A DNA stretch of 64,000 bases from Pampus argenteus (GCA_036937835.1 CM072861.1:25271501-25335500), one strand, 5' to 3'. Shown: positions 34,410 through 47,560, numbered from the stretch's first letter. The notes: generated from the letters alone by a model not told the origin. Numbers and translations: made by a program.

Positions 34410-35330
34410 TCTGTATGTGAAGAAGTACTCTGATCCTTTACTGAAGTAAAAAATACCCCAATACAAGTAAAAGTCCTGCATGAAAAATCCTACTACATTA
34501 AATAGTACATATGTATTCTGAGCTTGATGTAGTTAAAGTATTGCAGTAAAAGTACATAAGTACAGTAGAGCATAAAAGTATTTATTCAGCCACCAGTTGT
34601 TCAAGTTCCTCCTCTTAAAAAGATGAGAGAGGCCTGTAACTTTCATCATAGGTACACTTCAACTATGAGAGACAGAATGAGGGAAAGAATCCAGGAAATC
34701 ACATTGTAGGAGTTTAATTAGTAAATTCCTCAGTAAAATAAATATTTGGTCACCGACAAACAAGCAAGATTTCTGTCTCTCACAGACCTGTGACTTCTTC
34801 TTTAAGAGGCTCCTCTGTCCTCCACTCGTTACCTGTATTAATGACACCTGTTTGAACTTGTGAACACTGATAATCTCCCTCGATCTGCGGCTCCATGCAA
34901 GATCTCACCCTCATCAAAATGATCACAAGAACGGTGAGCAAAAATCCCAGAACCACCTGGGGGGACATAGTGAATGACCTGCAGAGAGCTGGGACCAAAG
35001 TAACAAAGGCCACCATCAGTAACACACTATGCTGCCAGGGACTCAAACCCTGCAGTGCCAGACGTGTCCCCCTGCTTAAGACAGTACATGTCCAGGCCCG
35101 TTTGAAGTTTGCTAGAGAGTGTTTGGATCAGTTGAATCTATTAATTTATAATTGTGTTTTAATTATGAATATAATCTGTAAAGTTTCCAGTGACTGCAAA
35201 CTAAATGTGGTGGAGTAAAAGTATAAAGTGGCAGAAAATGAAAATACTGAAGTAAATACAATATAAAATACAGATACATTTTATGTAAGTACAGTACTTG
35301 ACTGATGTACTTTCCACCTGTGCCAGTAGT
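34410..35330 (+). repeat. Interspersed repeat split by a Tc1 insertion
   Basis: The left half (34,410-34,557: GAAGAAGTACTCTGATCCTT, AAAAGTCCTGCATGAAAAAT, TTGATGTAGTTAAAGTATTG) and right half (about 35,126-35,330: GTGGTGGAGTAAAAGTATAA, GTACAGTACTTGACTGATGT, ending ACTTTCCACCTGTG) are the two ends of a fish repeat usually found contiguous. Its other copies here are at 3,270-4,060, 35,985-36,265, 53,925-54,010 and 59,195-59,435. Confidence 0.65.
34558..35125 (+). mobile_element. Tc1-like transposon relic, internally deleted and 3'-truncated
   Basis: The left end starts TACAGTAGAGCATAAAAGTA, then carries typical non-coding head motifs (AAAAAGATGAGAGAGGCCTG, TATTTGGTCACCGACAAACA, CGTTACCTGTATTAATG). 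It jumps near 34,863 into transposase codons: MITRTVSKNPRTTWGDIVND, LQRAGTKVTKATISNTL, SARRVPLLKTVHVQARLKFA. Everything after LKFARECLD is missing, so the start codon region, the catalytic domain and the right terminal repeat are lost. It is a dead copy. Confidence 0.85.
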
Positions 35331-35984
35331 ATTAATATATGTAGTAATAAGAGTGTGTGCATACAGTACATACCTGTGTGTTCATGCACCCTCAGCTCCT
35401 AATATAAACTCTACTGAGCTGCTCTATAAATAGTCTTTAGTTCCTTAGATTAGAGAATCCAAACACACGACCCACAATGCACCTGTGAGGCCCCACTGAC
35501 ACTCTGAGGTCGACCTTTACACGTCATGTATGTGCATGTAAAGAGTTATTACTGTGTATAATCATTCCTGTTTTATAGTATTTATGCATTAATGTATTTA
35601 TATAGTTTTCAGCCTCTGACGGTTTTTACTTCTGTGTGGAGCTGTTGGATACATACTGTTCTTACAGAGACAAATAAGTTCTGATTTAAGTTGAACTTCC
35701 AGGAAAAAGTCATACAAGTTTAAATAAAGCTCAGTTCTACCTGGAGGCATCAGGTCTTGTATTGCTGCTTATATCATAGAGCATCAGCGTGTTTGTGTTC
35801 GCTCTCCTCAGGCTGCTGGTCTAATGATGATCATGTTTTAATGATCAGCAGATATGATCCTGTCAAACACTGGAACCTTTACAGCTACAGTCTGAAGAGT
35901 TCATTTACCTTTTCAACACTGAGACAAACAGAAGTACAGAGACAGCAATTATCTTGAAGAGTACCAGAAAGTATCAAGATACTA
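35331..35984. other. Intergenic DNA, no gene seen
   Basis: Unique AT-rich sequence without splice-flanked frames or recognised repeats. Confidence 0.4.
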
Positions 35985-36265
35985 TCTATACCAGTTTGAT
36001 GTAGTTAAAGTACTGCAGTAACAGTACATTAGTGATCTTGATGTAGTTAAAGTACTGCAGTAACAGTACATAAGTATAGTGATCTTGATGTAGTTAAAGT
36101 ACTGCAGTAACAGTACATAAGTATAGTGATCTTGATGTAGTTAAAGTACTGCAGTATCAGTACAAGATTCACCTCTGACATGTAGTATTGGAAGTATAAA
36201 GTAAACATAAATACCACCAATAAATGACATTAAAGTACTTGAATAAATGTACTTAGTTACTTTTC
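35985..36265 (+). repeat. Dispersed repeat copy with three-unit internal VNTR
   Basis: Three to four copies of the unit containing GTGATCTTGATGTAGTTAAA and GTACTGCAGTAACAGTACAT, followed by the family's 3' end (TTGAATAAATGTACTTAGTT and ACTTTTCACTGTTG). Same family as 3,270-4,060. Confidence 0.8.
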
Positions 36266-36568
36266 ACTGTTGTTGTGTAAACATGTGTGTCCATAAGTGA
36301 ACAGATAACAATAAATAATACTTCATATGACTCAGATTTTAAATCTCTGGTTATTCAATTATAGAAAATTATGTCAAATAGAAACTATAAAAATAATCAA
36401 ATAACCAGGACTGAAAACAGTGATGCAGCAGCATTTATGAGTTATGATCTTATAAATAGCTTCTATTGTTCATTACACCAGGAGGAGTTTCACTGTCTTT
36501 GCTCCTTTATTTAAATAGAACATTTGACCTTTATCAGGTTGATAAGTTTGAATCCTGAACTGTGGTGT

Positions 36569-36586
36569 GGCGCCCCCTGCTGGTGG
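36569..36586 (-). promoter_or_regulatory. CTCF-like site, minus orientation
   Basis: GGCGCCCCCTGCTGGTGG; its reverse complement CCACCAGCAGGGGGCGCC is a strong core match. It lies about 400 bp downstream of the ltc4s stop. Confidence 0.5.
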
Positions 36587-36979
36587 AAAATATACTAACA
36601 GACTGCAAATATTTGCCATTAATAAAGAGGTTTGTGTTTCTGTGATTATATTTAACAAGTCATTCATGCATGAATGTTATAAATGTTAATAAAGTGTTAA
36701 TTAATGGATTTTTGCATGCAGCTCGTTAACAGAAGGTCAGTGTTTGAATAGAAATAAATGATGCTTATTGACAGCTTATAAAGGATTTATTAACATAGAT
36801 TAAGGCTTTTAAACCCTTTGTGGTACCGCTAGCCGAGAAGCGCTAACGTTACTTCAACCGTCTGCTCAGCTGCTGTTTGTTCTTCTTGTTGTTTTACAGA
36901 AGTTATACATTTCAATAGCAAAATAATGTATTATATATTATTCTTTTGTAGAGTTTCTGTCTTGACTTCTTCCTCGGGG

Positions 36980-38540
36980 TCAAAGGTCGAGGGCAGAGAA
37001 GAGCTGCTGCAGCAGATCCACGTTCAGGTAAAGTCGGCAGAACGACATAAAGACGCCGACAGCCGAGAAACCGACCAAAACCCAAAGAACCTGAGCGCTG
37101 AAATACATCGGAGCCAGACTGCAGAGAGACGGAGGAAACACATCAATCATCTATCAATCATTTCACTTTTTATCATCCTAAGTGATACAAAGAAAGCGTG
37201 TTTATATGCTTTCAAAAACATATTCACGTCTATTCATAAGTTCCAGTTTTATCCTGATAAACATCTACAGGCTTTCTGCAAATACCCAACAATACTAATT
37301 TAAATATTTCATCCATATTTACTAAATCTTGTCGTGAAAACAAGGTTGATTTTATTTTCTGTATCATTCAAGTAGTAAAATAACAGACGTCAGATGTTTT
37401 ATTTGATGTTAGATTTATCATATAGAATAAGAGACGAGGACGTGTTATTTAAACTTCCACATACAGCAATATATGTAATTATGTTACACATTAATTCAAT
37501 AACATATAAAAAGGAGAAACAGCGCCCCCTACCGTCCCTCAGCAGACACTGAATATCCCTGAAAGTACCGGAAACGTCCGTATAAATACATCAAACCACA
37601 GAGTGATGACAGACCTGCAACACACACATGTTCACTGCCTCTAGATCAATAATATAAAATCAATAATATCATCTGAATACTGTCATTTTGTTGAGTGAGA
37701 TCCAGACGTCACCTTGGCTGAAGAAGACTCCAGACGTCCACAGGATGATGATGAAGATGGGGAAATATTCAGAACAGTTCGCTCTAAACACACAAGTCAA
37801 GAATCAGGTTTATTTATGAACTCAGATCAGGTTCCTGTGTCTAGTTCAGTGTTCACATTACGACAGTTTGTACGACAGTTTGTACGTTTGTGTTAACGTG
37901 TTTGAACACTTGAAGGCGATTGGACCACATGACAGCTTCCTAAAAACATCTGGATCCCAAAGATGGTTCCAGTTTACTCTAAACGGGACCATAATATTAA
38001 ATGAGCATCATGGTGTGTAGAAGACTTGAAACCATAAACACAACAACAAAATGTTTACTGAGGTAATAAATCAGGTGTAGTTTCTCATAGAGTCCTACAG
38101 TCGCCCCCTGCTGGTCATTAGACAGTTTAGGTCACAGGCTTCACTTCCTGCTTGGTGTCGTCCATAGTTTATACAGTCAGTGGTTTGGACCATTAAGGCT
38201 TCCATACTGGGGTCATGCTAGCAGGTACCTGTCATGTTTCTATAAAGTGAACAAAGCCTCAAATCAACTTTTAATTGGACCATCAGTTTCAGTAGCTGCT
38301 GCCTGATTGGACAGATCAGATGTGTCAGTGTTAATATTGTTTCTTATGGACTTCATTCTTTACAGATGTCCATTAAAGGGTCAGTTCGCCCAGAAAACTG
38401 TTTTCTCTGTTAAATCTACATCAAGCCGTATCTCTCCATGAGAGGTAGTTTCACTTTTGATGCCTTCACTCAGTTAGTTTGACTAACAGACAGTCAAGTT
38501 TGGCTTTGCACAGATTGGTTTAAAACCTTAACACGGTGCT

Positions 38541-38578
<38 letters not shown>

Positions 38579-38699
38579 AGAGAGACTGACTGGGCGCGGA
38601 AGACTCTCTCAAACTCCGGCGGTCCTGTTGTGGTGGGCGGAGACACTGAGTACTTCCTCCTGGCATAGATGACCTGGAGAGAGAAATAAGCTGAACACG

Positions 38700-38755
<56 letters not shown>

Positions 38756-39439
38756 CAAAGAAGCTTTATATGTTGAACACAGACAGAAATACATTTGTTG
38801 TTATTGTTATTTACATATTCAAATGAGCAGCAGCACACTGTCTCCTCAGTGAGTCTTCCTGGATGTTAATTATTTACAAAATACCAAACAGCCTGCACCA
38901 AATGTCAAACTTATTTCAGCTTCGTCTTGACCGTCTTCATCTAATCTTTTTTTTTTAAATTTAATTACTATTAATTATATAAAAAGGTAAAAAGATGTTT
39001 CTAAAATATACACATTCATTACAAATACATGATGCTGACTAATGAAAGTAAAAATAAAGTAAAATAAAAAAAGTATAAATAAAAAGTAATGTTTGCAGTT
39101 TTTAAAAAGGTTTTCACTGATCAGTGATTAATAATTAAATACTCAACATTGAAGGTGAAACAGTAAAATTACTAAAATGAATGAAAAGGACAAAAAAAAC
39201 TTTACTGATTAATAAAAGAATCAAACTTAAATTAATGAAAAAATGTAAATAATGAAATGTAGAAATAAAAACATTTAACGTCTCCAGCAGCTCATGCAGA
39301 CTGAGCTACACTTCAGTGTCTTTTCTTTAAAATCATACGTACAGCATATTTTATTATTTCCCAGCATGCTCAGCATCTTACCTTGCTCCAGGACGCCCAG
39401 CACGGTCACAGCACCGAGGCCGACTGCCTCCTCCAACAT
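36980..39439 (-). CDS. ltc4s: Leukotriene C4 synthase, complete, five exons
   Basis: Coding exons in order: 39,439-39,382; 38,690-38,591; 37,783-37,713; 37,614-37,533; 37,118-36,980 (TGA). All introns are GT/AG and in phase, giving 149 codons (human 150). Internal exons of 100, 71 and 82 nt match the human gene. The enzyme is a MAPEG-family homotrimeric integral membrane protein of the ER/nuclear envelope that conjugates glutathione to LTA4 to make LTC4. Visible motifs: AYFSLQVIYARRKYSVSPP (Arg30/Arg31 in helix 1), TGPPEFERVFRAQANCSEYF (glutathione-site Arg51, Asn55, Glu58, Tyr59), GRFRYFQGY (Tyr93, Tyr97) and Arg104, the thiolate-activating residue, whose codon is split between exons 4 and 5. 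Four hydrophobic segments are present. The C-terminal tail (YLNVDLLQQLFSALDL) differs from mammals. Exon 2 is flanked on both sides by (UG)n. Mammals have the same neighbour, MAML1. Confidence 0.95.
38101..38117 (-). promoter_or_regulatory. CTCF-like site in ltc4s intron 2, minus orientation
   Basis: TCGCCCCCTGCTGGTCA; its reverse complement TGACCAGCAGGGGGCGA is a strong core match. Confidence 0.5.
38543..38575. repeat. (AC)n just downstream of ltc4s exon 2
   Basis: On the ltc4s strand a (TG)16 tract begins about 15 nt after the exon 2 donor (38,590), separated by a CT run. Confidence 0.95.
38701..38739. repeat. (AC)n just upstream of ltc4s exon 2
   Basis: On the ltc4s strand a (TG)19 tract ends 10 nt before the exon 2 start (38,690), preceded by a (TC)n run. 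It takes the place of the usual polypyrimidine tract. Confidence 0.95.
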
Positions 39440-40320
39440 CTCTGCAGCCACACTGACACACAAGCAGGAAACACAGCCAGGTACATACACCTGCAGGGGG
39501 CGGGGCCAAGGCCACTCAAATTACTGCTAAACAGCCAACGACAGAATATTGATCCATATTTGATCAGTTTTGAGCTGCATCTTTTCTTTTGTTTCTCCAA
39601 CTTGTTTTGGTGCTACAGCGACATCCTTCAAAGGAGACGCAGGTTTTAACAAGTCTGACGTGCAGACATGAACGTGGACTTTCCTACTGTCCACACTGAC
39701 CCTGAACATATGAACATATTGATCAGCATCTCCACTGAGCTGCAGGCGCTGCATTTAATCACTTCAATGTGTTTTTGAAGGCCGTGAAATGTCAACAGAT
39801 GTTTTTTGACATCAGCTATTAACCAAATTATAAGATTTAGATTATTGAATAATGACTGTACAAATAGAATATCAATAAATGCAGATTCAGATGTTCATGT
39901 ATCCTTGGTGTCCTTGCTTTGTCTGTATGTATCTTCCTTCAATTAAGTCACTTCTACTTCTTTCCAAAATAAAAATTATTAGTAGTCAGAGATGTACAAG
40001 AGTCTAAAAGAGCAGCGCTGCAACATTATCAATTAACCTGCAGTTATCTGATTGATTTGTTTATAAAACGATTAATAATTAGAAAAAGACTATAAAAATA
40101 AATAAAACAATTACAGTTATAGAACAGTTGTCAACTGATAGATTTGCTATCGACTAATTGATTTAGTTCTAACGAGAAGGTCAACGTATCCAGTATGTCA
40201 CTAGAAAGAAGCAAAGATGTCCCAAATGAAGGGTCCCGACCCGCAGATTGGGAACCACTGCTGTATGTACAGACACAACACACACACTCAGAGAACACAC
40301 CAGACTAGTTTCTAAAGAAC
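39440..40320. other. ltc4s upstream flank, no other gene
   Basis: Contains a fragment of the ATTAAT-type dispersed repeat (about 40,015-40,160) and a GGGTCCCGACCCGCAGATTG / GGGAACCACTGCTGTA tail (about 40,229-40,264) shared with 3,200-3,258. The ltc4s promoter must start here, but no clear TATA or CpG island was identified. Confidence 0.4.
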
Positions 40321-43040
40321 TATATTTACATAATACTCTTGTTTTACAGAGAACATTATCAAAAGTATAAAATACTTACAAAAACTCCGCTGCAATATAT
40401 AAAAATAACATCTATCTTCTCCAGATCATTAGGAAAGGCATACATACAAAAAATATATTTATAGACATTTACACAGAGTTCAGAGCAGAGCACCCGGCAG
40501 GCTGGAAGCCGAAGGTTCGGCAGCGATTTGGATGAGAAACATGAAACCAGCCCCAAAGCAACTGCTTATCAATAATAACATTACAAATAAAACACACGTC
40601 TGCAAACACAAGTCACACAGTACAGTAGATAGAGGCCACAGTTCCACCTTAAACAGGACGAGCGGGTCACAGTTCCACCTTAAAGGCTGGACTTTAGTAA
40701 ATAAAGATGATTGATGACAGTGAACATGGACATAAAGCATCTGACTAGTTTAAACTCTAAACTGCGTCCGTATCTGACATTAAATTCACCGTCTGTGGTC
40801 TGATCTGACGTCATTAAGCGATTTAAACCGACCGGAAACATTTCACATCATGGAACCATCGTATGTTTGATAGTTGTTTTTATCATCATTACTGAATAAA
40901 ACCTGTTTCACAGGTTTTGTGGTTTACAGGTGAAGACTTAAAGCGTGAAACTTTTTCTTCTTTCTCATTAATGCTGTTTCAGCAGCGTTTCAAGTGTTTG
41001 AAATACAGTCGACTGGAATCTGAAGCTCAGGTAACTCTGGTCTCGTTCATAAAGCAGTTACACCTGGTAGTAGTCAGACATGTCTGGATGGATCTACATC
41101 ACTTCCTGGTTTTTTGGGACCATGTTACCGTTTTTACATGTTTTTCTCTGGACAGCAGTGAAATTCAGTCTAACGTGAGAAGATAAAAATAAATAAATAC
41201 AGAATGGATTTGCCACATAACGTCTTGATTTTTATTTCAATAAAGATCTGAAAACCTTTATTTAAATAAATATAAAGACGTTTTTAATTGTGTTTTTGGT
41301 GTGCGTTAAGCCAATTCTTCATTTATAAGATTAATGTTCTACAGATGACTGCAGTGATGGAGCTTTATAGAGTATCTGTGATTATTAACATCGACCGCTA
41401 CTAAACATGACTTTACGTCATTGCCCTGTTGTACAGCTTGACATATTTAAATATATAATCCTCCCAGCAGCAACGTTTCCATATATTTCCCTACAGGATG
41501 AAAACCTACATGTGGCCTGTTGAGCTTTTATTTTGACACAGTGCCTTCAGCATGTTGACGTCACTGTAACAAAAATACAAACATGATGTGAAGGATCATC
41601 TGCTGTTGACTTTTAAAAAAAAACACAGGTATGGTCCTTTAAAATCACTTGCCATAATGCTAATGTGAGTTAATGTCTGCGCTTCATCACTGAGCTTTAG
41701 TTTGACTCCGTTTACTCTCCAGTCATCAATAAACTGGAGTGTGTGTAACTACAATACACACACACACACACGCACGCTAGAACAGAACTCGGACGGCCGA
41801 GGAAGACCACAGGAAGCAGATGAAAGCTCCACGAGTGACCTTGTGACACTTTTCCTGTTAAATTTCAAAATGAGGTGACGTCTGTGTGAGTGTTCACAAA
41901 CTATGTCTGAATAATAAATTCTGTTTGCCATAAACACATTAAGAATAAGTCAAATGATTACTCAGTTATCAAACTAGCCGGAAATTAATTTTCTGTCGAC
42001 CAACAAGTCGATTAATGGTTGCAGTTGTTCTGAAGACTCAACAGAAGTGAAGCTGTGCTCGGTTTAGTTTTCCTTGTGTTGTTTTTTGATGGCGACATCC
42101 ATTAAACTCTGACCTGGATGAAGATGTAGAGCTGCTAGCACCGTTAGCATTACAGCTTGTAGGAATAATGAAGTTAAGTTTAGACATGAAACCGTTACTG
42201 TAAATGTTTTATGAATTGAAGTTTTGTGTCAGTTTTTATTATTCACCTAATTTAACTGAAAACATTTTATTTGTCCCAAATCAAACCTGTAAAAAACAAA
42301 AATGTTCACGATACAAAAAAAAGATCTTTTGAGTCCATCAGTGTCTTTATAGTGTTTAGAGAGTTGAATCAGGGCACACTGACTGACTGACGGCTCATTG
42401 ATTGATTGATTGATTGATTGACCGACTGAACATAATACGCGAGGATGAAACTAGTTTAACTTGTGACTATGTGCAGATAAAGCAGAACTTTAAAACTCAA
42501 ACGGCTCTTAATGCTGATATTTTACACACAGAACTCATCAGACCGATCAGGTGATTGACAGACTGCTGTGCGACCAGGTACCAGGTATCAGGTACCAGGT
42601 ATCAGGTACCAGGTATCAGGTACCAGGTATCTACTGCTGGCAAGTCAACTTTAAATTGGCAGATTTTGGAATGAAGTCTGGTGGACTTAAAACATGAGCT
42701 CATCTGTGACAGAACTGTTTTTTCTTACCAGTGATGGATTTAATTTATTTTAAACCTCCAGCAGTTCAGAGTCTTGCTCTGCCTGCTGAAGTGTCTACGA
42801 GTAAAACCCTCTGACAGTGAGAAAATAAAGAGCTGTGGCTGCTCATGCCGACCGCTGCGGGAATCAACCCAAAACCACATTCACCAACGACCTTCATGAG
42901 TTTAAAGTAAACGGATCCTGACATTTGATGCTTGTTTCTCTTTCGAACACACAACTTCCTGACGCAGCTGTAACATGTTTTCAATGCGGCAGGTGCAGAG
43001 GTGCAGCCTCTCAGCTCAGCAGGTGCAGGCAGGTGTGGAC
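40321..43040 (-). other. maml1 3' UTR and downstream flank
   Basis: Non-coding DNA 3' of the maml1 stop. Minus-strand AATAAA hexamers occur near 41,230, 41,530, 42,235 and 42,740, so the cleavage site cannot be chosen. (GATT)n lies at about 42,398-42,421. No other exon was seen. Confidence 0.4.
42574..42631. repeat. 14-bp minisatellite
   Basis: Four copies of CAGGTACCAGGTAT in tandem. Confidence 0.9.
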
Positions 43041-46000
43041 CTAGTGATGGCTGGCAAGCAGTTCGTCCAGGTCGGCGATCCACTCCTGTGTGCTCTGACC
43101 CTTCAGCAGCGAGTCCACCAGCTCGCTCTCGGGGGCAAAACTCCCCGACGCCACGTTGTATCCGAACGACACCTGCTGCTGCTGCTGATTGGTGGTCCTG
43201 CTCACCTGGTATCCTTGGTTACACTGCAGTCCCTGGCGACCGTTGCCCTGTGGCTGTCCGAACACAACCAGGTCGGGGAGGACAGCCTGGTTCTGATTGG
43301 CCTGTTGAGTCTGCTGCTGGTTGGCCATTGGCTGGCCAAGGCTTTGAGGGTTGGGTGGCGCCCTCTGCTGGTTGGCAGCCATGTTTGTCTGCATCATCTG
43401 CTGCCCGGGGTTCAGACCGCCCATTGGCCGGGTGCCAGGGCTGCCGCCAAAGGCTCCGGCACCAGGTGGCATCTTGGGAATGCGAGACTGCTGCATGTGA
43501 AAGGCGTTGGGGTTGTTGCTGAAGGCGTTGGGGGGCAGACCGGCGTTACTGGAGGGCGGCTGGTTGGCGAGCTGCTGCTGGTTGGCGAGCTGCTGCTGCC
43601 AGGCGGTGTTCTGAGTGCCCTGCATGCCGCCAGGCATGGAGCCGGGCAGGTTACCTCCCATACTGTTCTGCATGGAGCCCGGCATGCGCGTGGCCGCCAG
43701 CTGCTGCTTCAACATGGCGGCGTTGGGCTGTTGCTTTAGGTGCAGAAGGTTCTGCCTGTAGGGGGAGCTCATGGAGCCCAGAGTCTGGCGCTGCAGGCCG
43801 GCCTGTGAGGACGGGTGGCCTGGGTGAAGGTTCATGTTGTTGTACAGCACCTGCTGCACATCCACACTGGCTCCGCTCCCTCCACCTCCGCAGGATGACA
43901 GACTGTGGTCAGCCTGACTCCCGGCAGGGGCCGGCGCTACACCACCTGCTGGGCCCCCACCCTGACCCAGGCTCATACCCATCATGCTTTGATTCTGTGG
44001 AAACATGCGCTGGGAACCGGTGGCGGGACCTCCCATCGAACCGACGCTGCCCATTGGCTGAGAGGAAGCTGTAGAAAACATGAGAACAGAAGATGGATTC
44101 ACTTCGTCATCATCGATTCCTGACTGATGATGAAATGATTTTGTTTGCTATATTGTTTCTAAGTACAAAACAAATTTCATCATCCTTACAAACATACGTA
44201 GAAATGATATTCGACCACAGTATCAAGTTTTTATTTACTGTTGATGAACTTAATATCTATCAACTGTTTATTAACGTAAACCTTGTAGTAGTAGTATTGT
44301 GTTTTTACATGGATCATTTACACACAGTATTCATCTTCTTGTATGATTTGTACATATATTTCTCTCTGGTTGTTTACTTTGTTTTTGTTTTTGGTGTGTT
44401 TATCATTAAAACACAGATGGCAGTTTAATTTCACATCAGAATAACAGACTGAACAGTTCATCACAACTTTACAGCTGCTGTCATTTTCCATTCAAATCAG
44501 TGGTGAGCATCATTTACACATTCAGTAAGATACAGAGAAATGTTTGTGATAAGCATCACAACAACAACAACAACAACAACCAATCCTAATGACACAGATC
44601 TGTGTGATCAAACTAAATATGTGGTTATAATATATAATATAAGTCTTTAATTTACCAAATGACGACATTTTTAAAGACGAGATGATTTTTGTCTGAATGA
44701 CAGAAACTTAACCAGGAACAAGGAAACCTAAAAAAAGAGTTTTTGCACGACTTGTTGTGGTCAAAATAACCATGAAGTAATTCAAAATTAGTTTTTTTAA
44801 GATCTATATAACATCCACTACAGTATGGAAAGCATCCAGGTTAAAGTCAAATACAAATTAGATAAAACCGGAAACATAAATTCAAATTATTTGTTGATTT
44901 GTAGGACTGTGTCCAGACGTTAACAGGCTGTGTGGAGGCAGAGCGCAGTCACACTAAACTGGTAGCTAATATTTTACCGTTCGTCAAACTGTTGTTGAAA
45001 CACTGATGTTATTGTCATGTTGCAGAATAAATTCCTCACGTCATCACATGAACTCAACATAAACATTTCAGACTGTTTCCTGCTGTCGCTGTGAGATATC
45101 TAAACCTGTAGTCTTACCTGTAAACTGGCTGACTGGCTGCTGTGGGAAGGGGTTCTGATTGGCCGGCTGTCCCGGCTGGTCCTGGTACTGCGGGGGAGGT
45201 CGGGTCAGGTGTCTCTGCAGCTGCTGGTCCTGCTGCCGCTGCTTCTCCTGGTTAGACAGACACAAACACAGACATTATATTACATCTGGAAACCACAGGA
45301 CATATTAAACTCATAGTTCACACAACTGCTAGTAAAACAGAGCTTCCTGCTGATTTATTTAATTCAAATCAAATTTTATTTATATAGCCAAAAATCACAA
45401 AATACATTTGTCTCAGAGGGCTTTACAATCTGTACAGGGAGTGACACCCTCTGTCCTTAGACCCTCGATTAGTGAGGAAAAACTTGCCCACCAAAAAACC
45501 TTTTAACAGGGAAAAAGGTGGAAGAAACCTCAGAAATTGATTTATGAAATAAAATGAGCAGAGGTGCAAAACCCCACAGTAGAAACCACATATAGCAGCA
45601 TGACTCACTCTCTTGTTATGGATCCGATTAGAGCTTGAACATGTACGGAGGTATTTGAGAAGTTGACATTTTGAGTAAAGAAATCCACATTTACCATCTG
45701 TCATTCACCTTCTTGTTTCGTCAATACTTGAAATCATCCTTTTGTATACATTTTTATCATCGAATAAGTAAAAGTAAAATACGTTGTTGTGTATTTATGT
45801 GCTTGAGAGAAAGTGCAGATATCCAGGTGTGTTGTTGCAGCTCTGTGCGTACTCTCCGTACCTCAGTGTACCTCACCTGTTCAGCCATGAGCTGCTGTCT
45901 CTGCATGTACTGCTGCTGCTGCTGCTGTTTCTGCTGCTCCAGAATCTGCTGCTGATGCTGCTGCTGCTGCTGCTGTTGTTTCAGTGCTGCCGCCACCACC

Positions 46001-47128
46001 GCCTGGCTGCTCATGTACGCTGCGTTACTGTGGTTACCCAACATGGTGTTTGCCCCTGGCTGGGTTGCCATGGCGTTGTTTCCGGGCGCCGATGTCATGG
46101 TGTTGGTAGGACCTGGGCCATGTGGAGGAGCGGGGTAGGTGTTCTGGTCCTGTCAGAGACGGAAATAAAGAAGATGCAGGCGTGAATGTTTCCACCAGGA
46201 GGCGCTGCACCAGAGGACAGGGGGTCCGTCTTTAGAGATTATTTATTTACAATTACAAACAAACAATTACCTGTAACTGTTCATCATTACTCAGATATTA
46301 AAACCTTTGAAAATTAAATATATTGCAATACATGTAGGAAAATAACTAGAAGAGATATTTTCTATATTTCTAAAATATTTATACTCTGAAATTTGGTTTT
46401 CTTTGTAAATTACTTACATGTCAATGACATTAGCAATTAATTATCAATTTATTATAAGCAGCATAACATCTCTGCAGAGCTCTGAGCCACTGAAGAGGAG
46501 AGGAAAGGAATAAAGGGAATAACTGAAGGATGCAAACAAACCTTTTCAATAATTTCCAGCATGTCAATATGCTGGAAATTGCAGTTTATTTTAACTACAC
46601 CAAACATTTAAAGATTGACTTTCAGCCCCTAGTGGCTGCAGCGTTTCTTACAGCCACAATATAAAAGTGTTAGACCAAACAGGTGATTAATCTATTTTCA
46701 TTGCAGCTACATGAGCTAAAGTTTGTCCTGATGGTGGCACCAGAGGAAGTCATGTGAGTTTTGAAATCATTAAGAATCCTCCTCTGAACAGCATGAATAC
46801 CCACAGTCAATCTGAAGGCAGCCTGACATTTATTTGGCTCTCAAACTGAAGTTTGAGACTGGCTTACATTTCAGTTTTTGGGCCAATCGGCAAACATGAC
46901 AAAAAGAAAGTTTGTGTACGTTTCAGCAGCAGAGTCAGTGATCAACAGTTGTGATAATAAAGTGTAACACGCAGCAGAAACAGAGCGGCCCGTCTGCTGA
47001 GAGGAAAAATACAAGCAGGAGCAGCTAAATTTAAATATAGACAGAGAGAGAATATGAAAGGCTGCTTTGTCATTGCCTCCCTTCCCCTGTGTGAGCCTTA
47101 GCAACCAGCTGCTTGACACACACACACA

Positions 47129-47168
<40 letters not shown>

Positions 47169-47523
47169 GGATGTTAAAGCGTGGGGCCCAGGCTGGTCTG
47201 CAGCAGAGCAGCCGAACAAAAGGCCTCCCTGCAGCAGACCAGCTTCACCTCCACTCACAACAGAGACAAACTGGTCTTCATCTGCACCTGTTGGGCTGCA
47301 ACCACAACACCCACAGGTCAATCTGAAACTCACTTTTAAATCACATTTTAATGTTTAGCTCATGCTGGTTTGGCTCTAAGAACAGCTATTCAACTATTAA
47401 CTTACACTTTAAACCTGCGTTAACTCGATCGACACTACACACCGATAACATACAAACATATTCAGTTTACTGTCACAGAGAAAAGAAACCAGAAAATATT
47501 CACATTTAAGAAGCTGGAATCAC

Positions 47524-47560
<37 letters not shown>

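Noticed and set aside
36926..37303. 125-codon plus-strand frame
   Set aside because: Antisense to ltc4s exon 5, which reads LAPMYFSAQVLWVLV on the minus strand with correct acceptor and stop.
42975..43739. Plus-strand 254-codon frame opposite maml1 exon 5, and similar frames at 47,904-49,082
   Set aside because: Antisense shadows of the GC-rich maml1 exons, whose minus-strand reading gives the recognisable Mastermind protein with correct splice sites.
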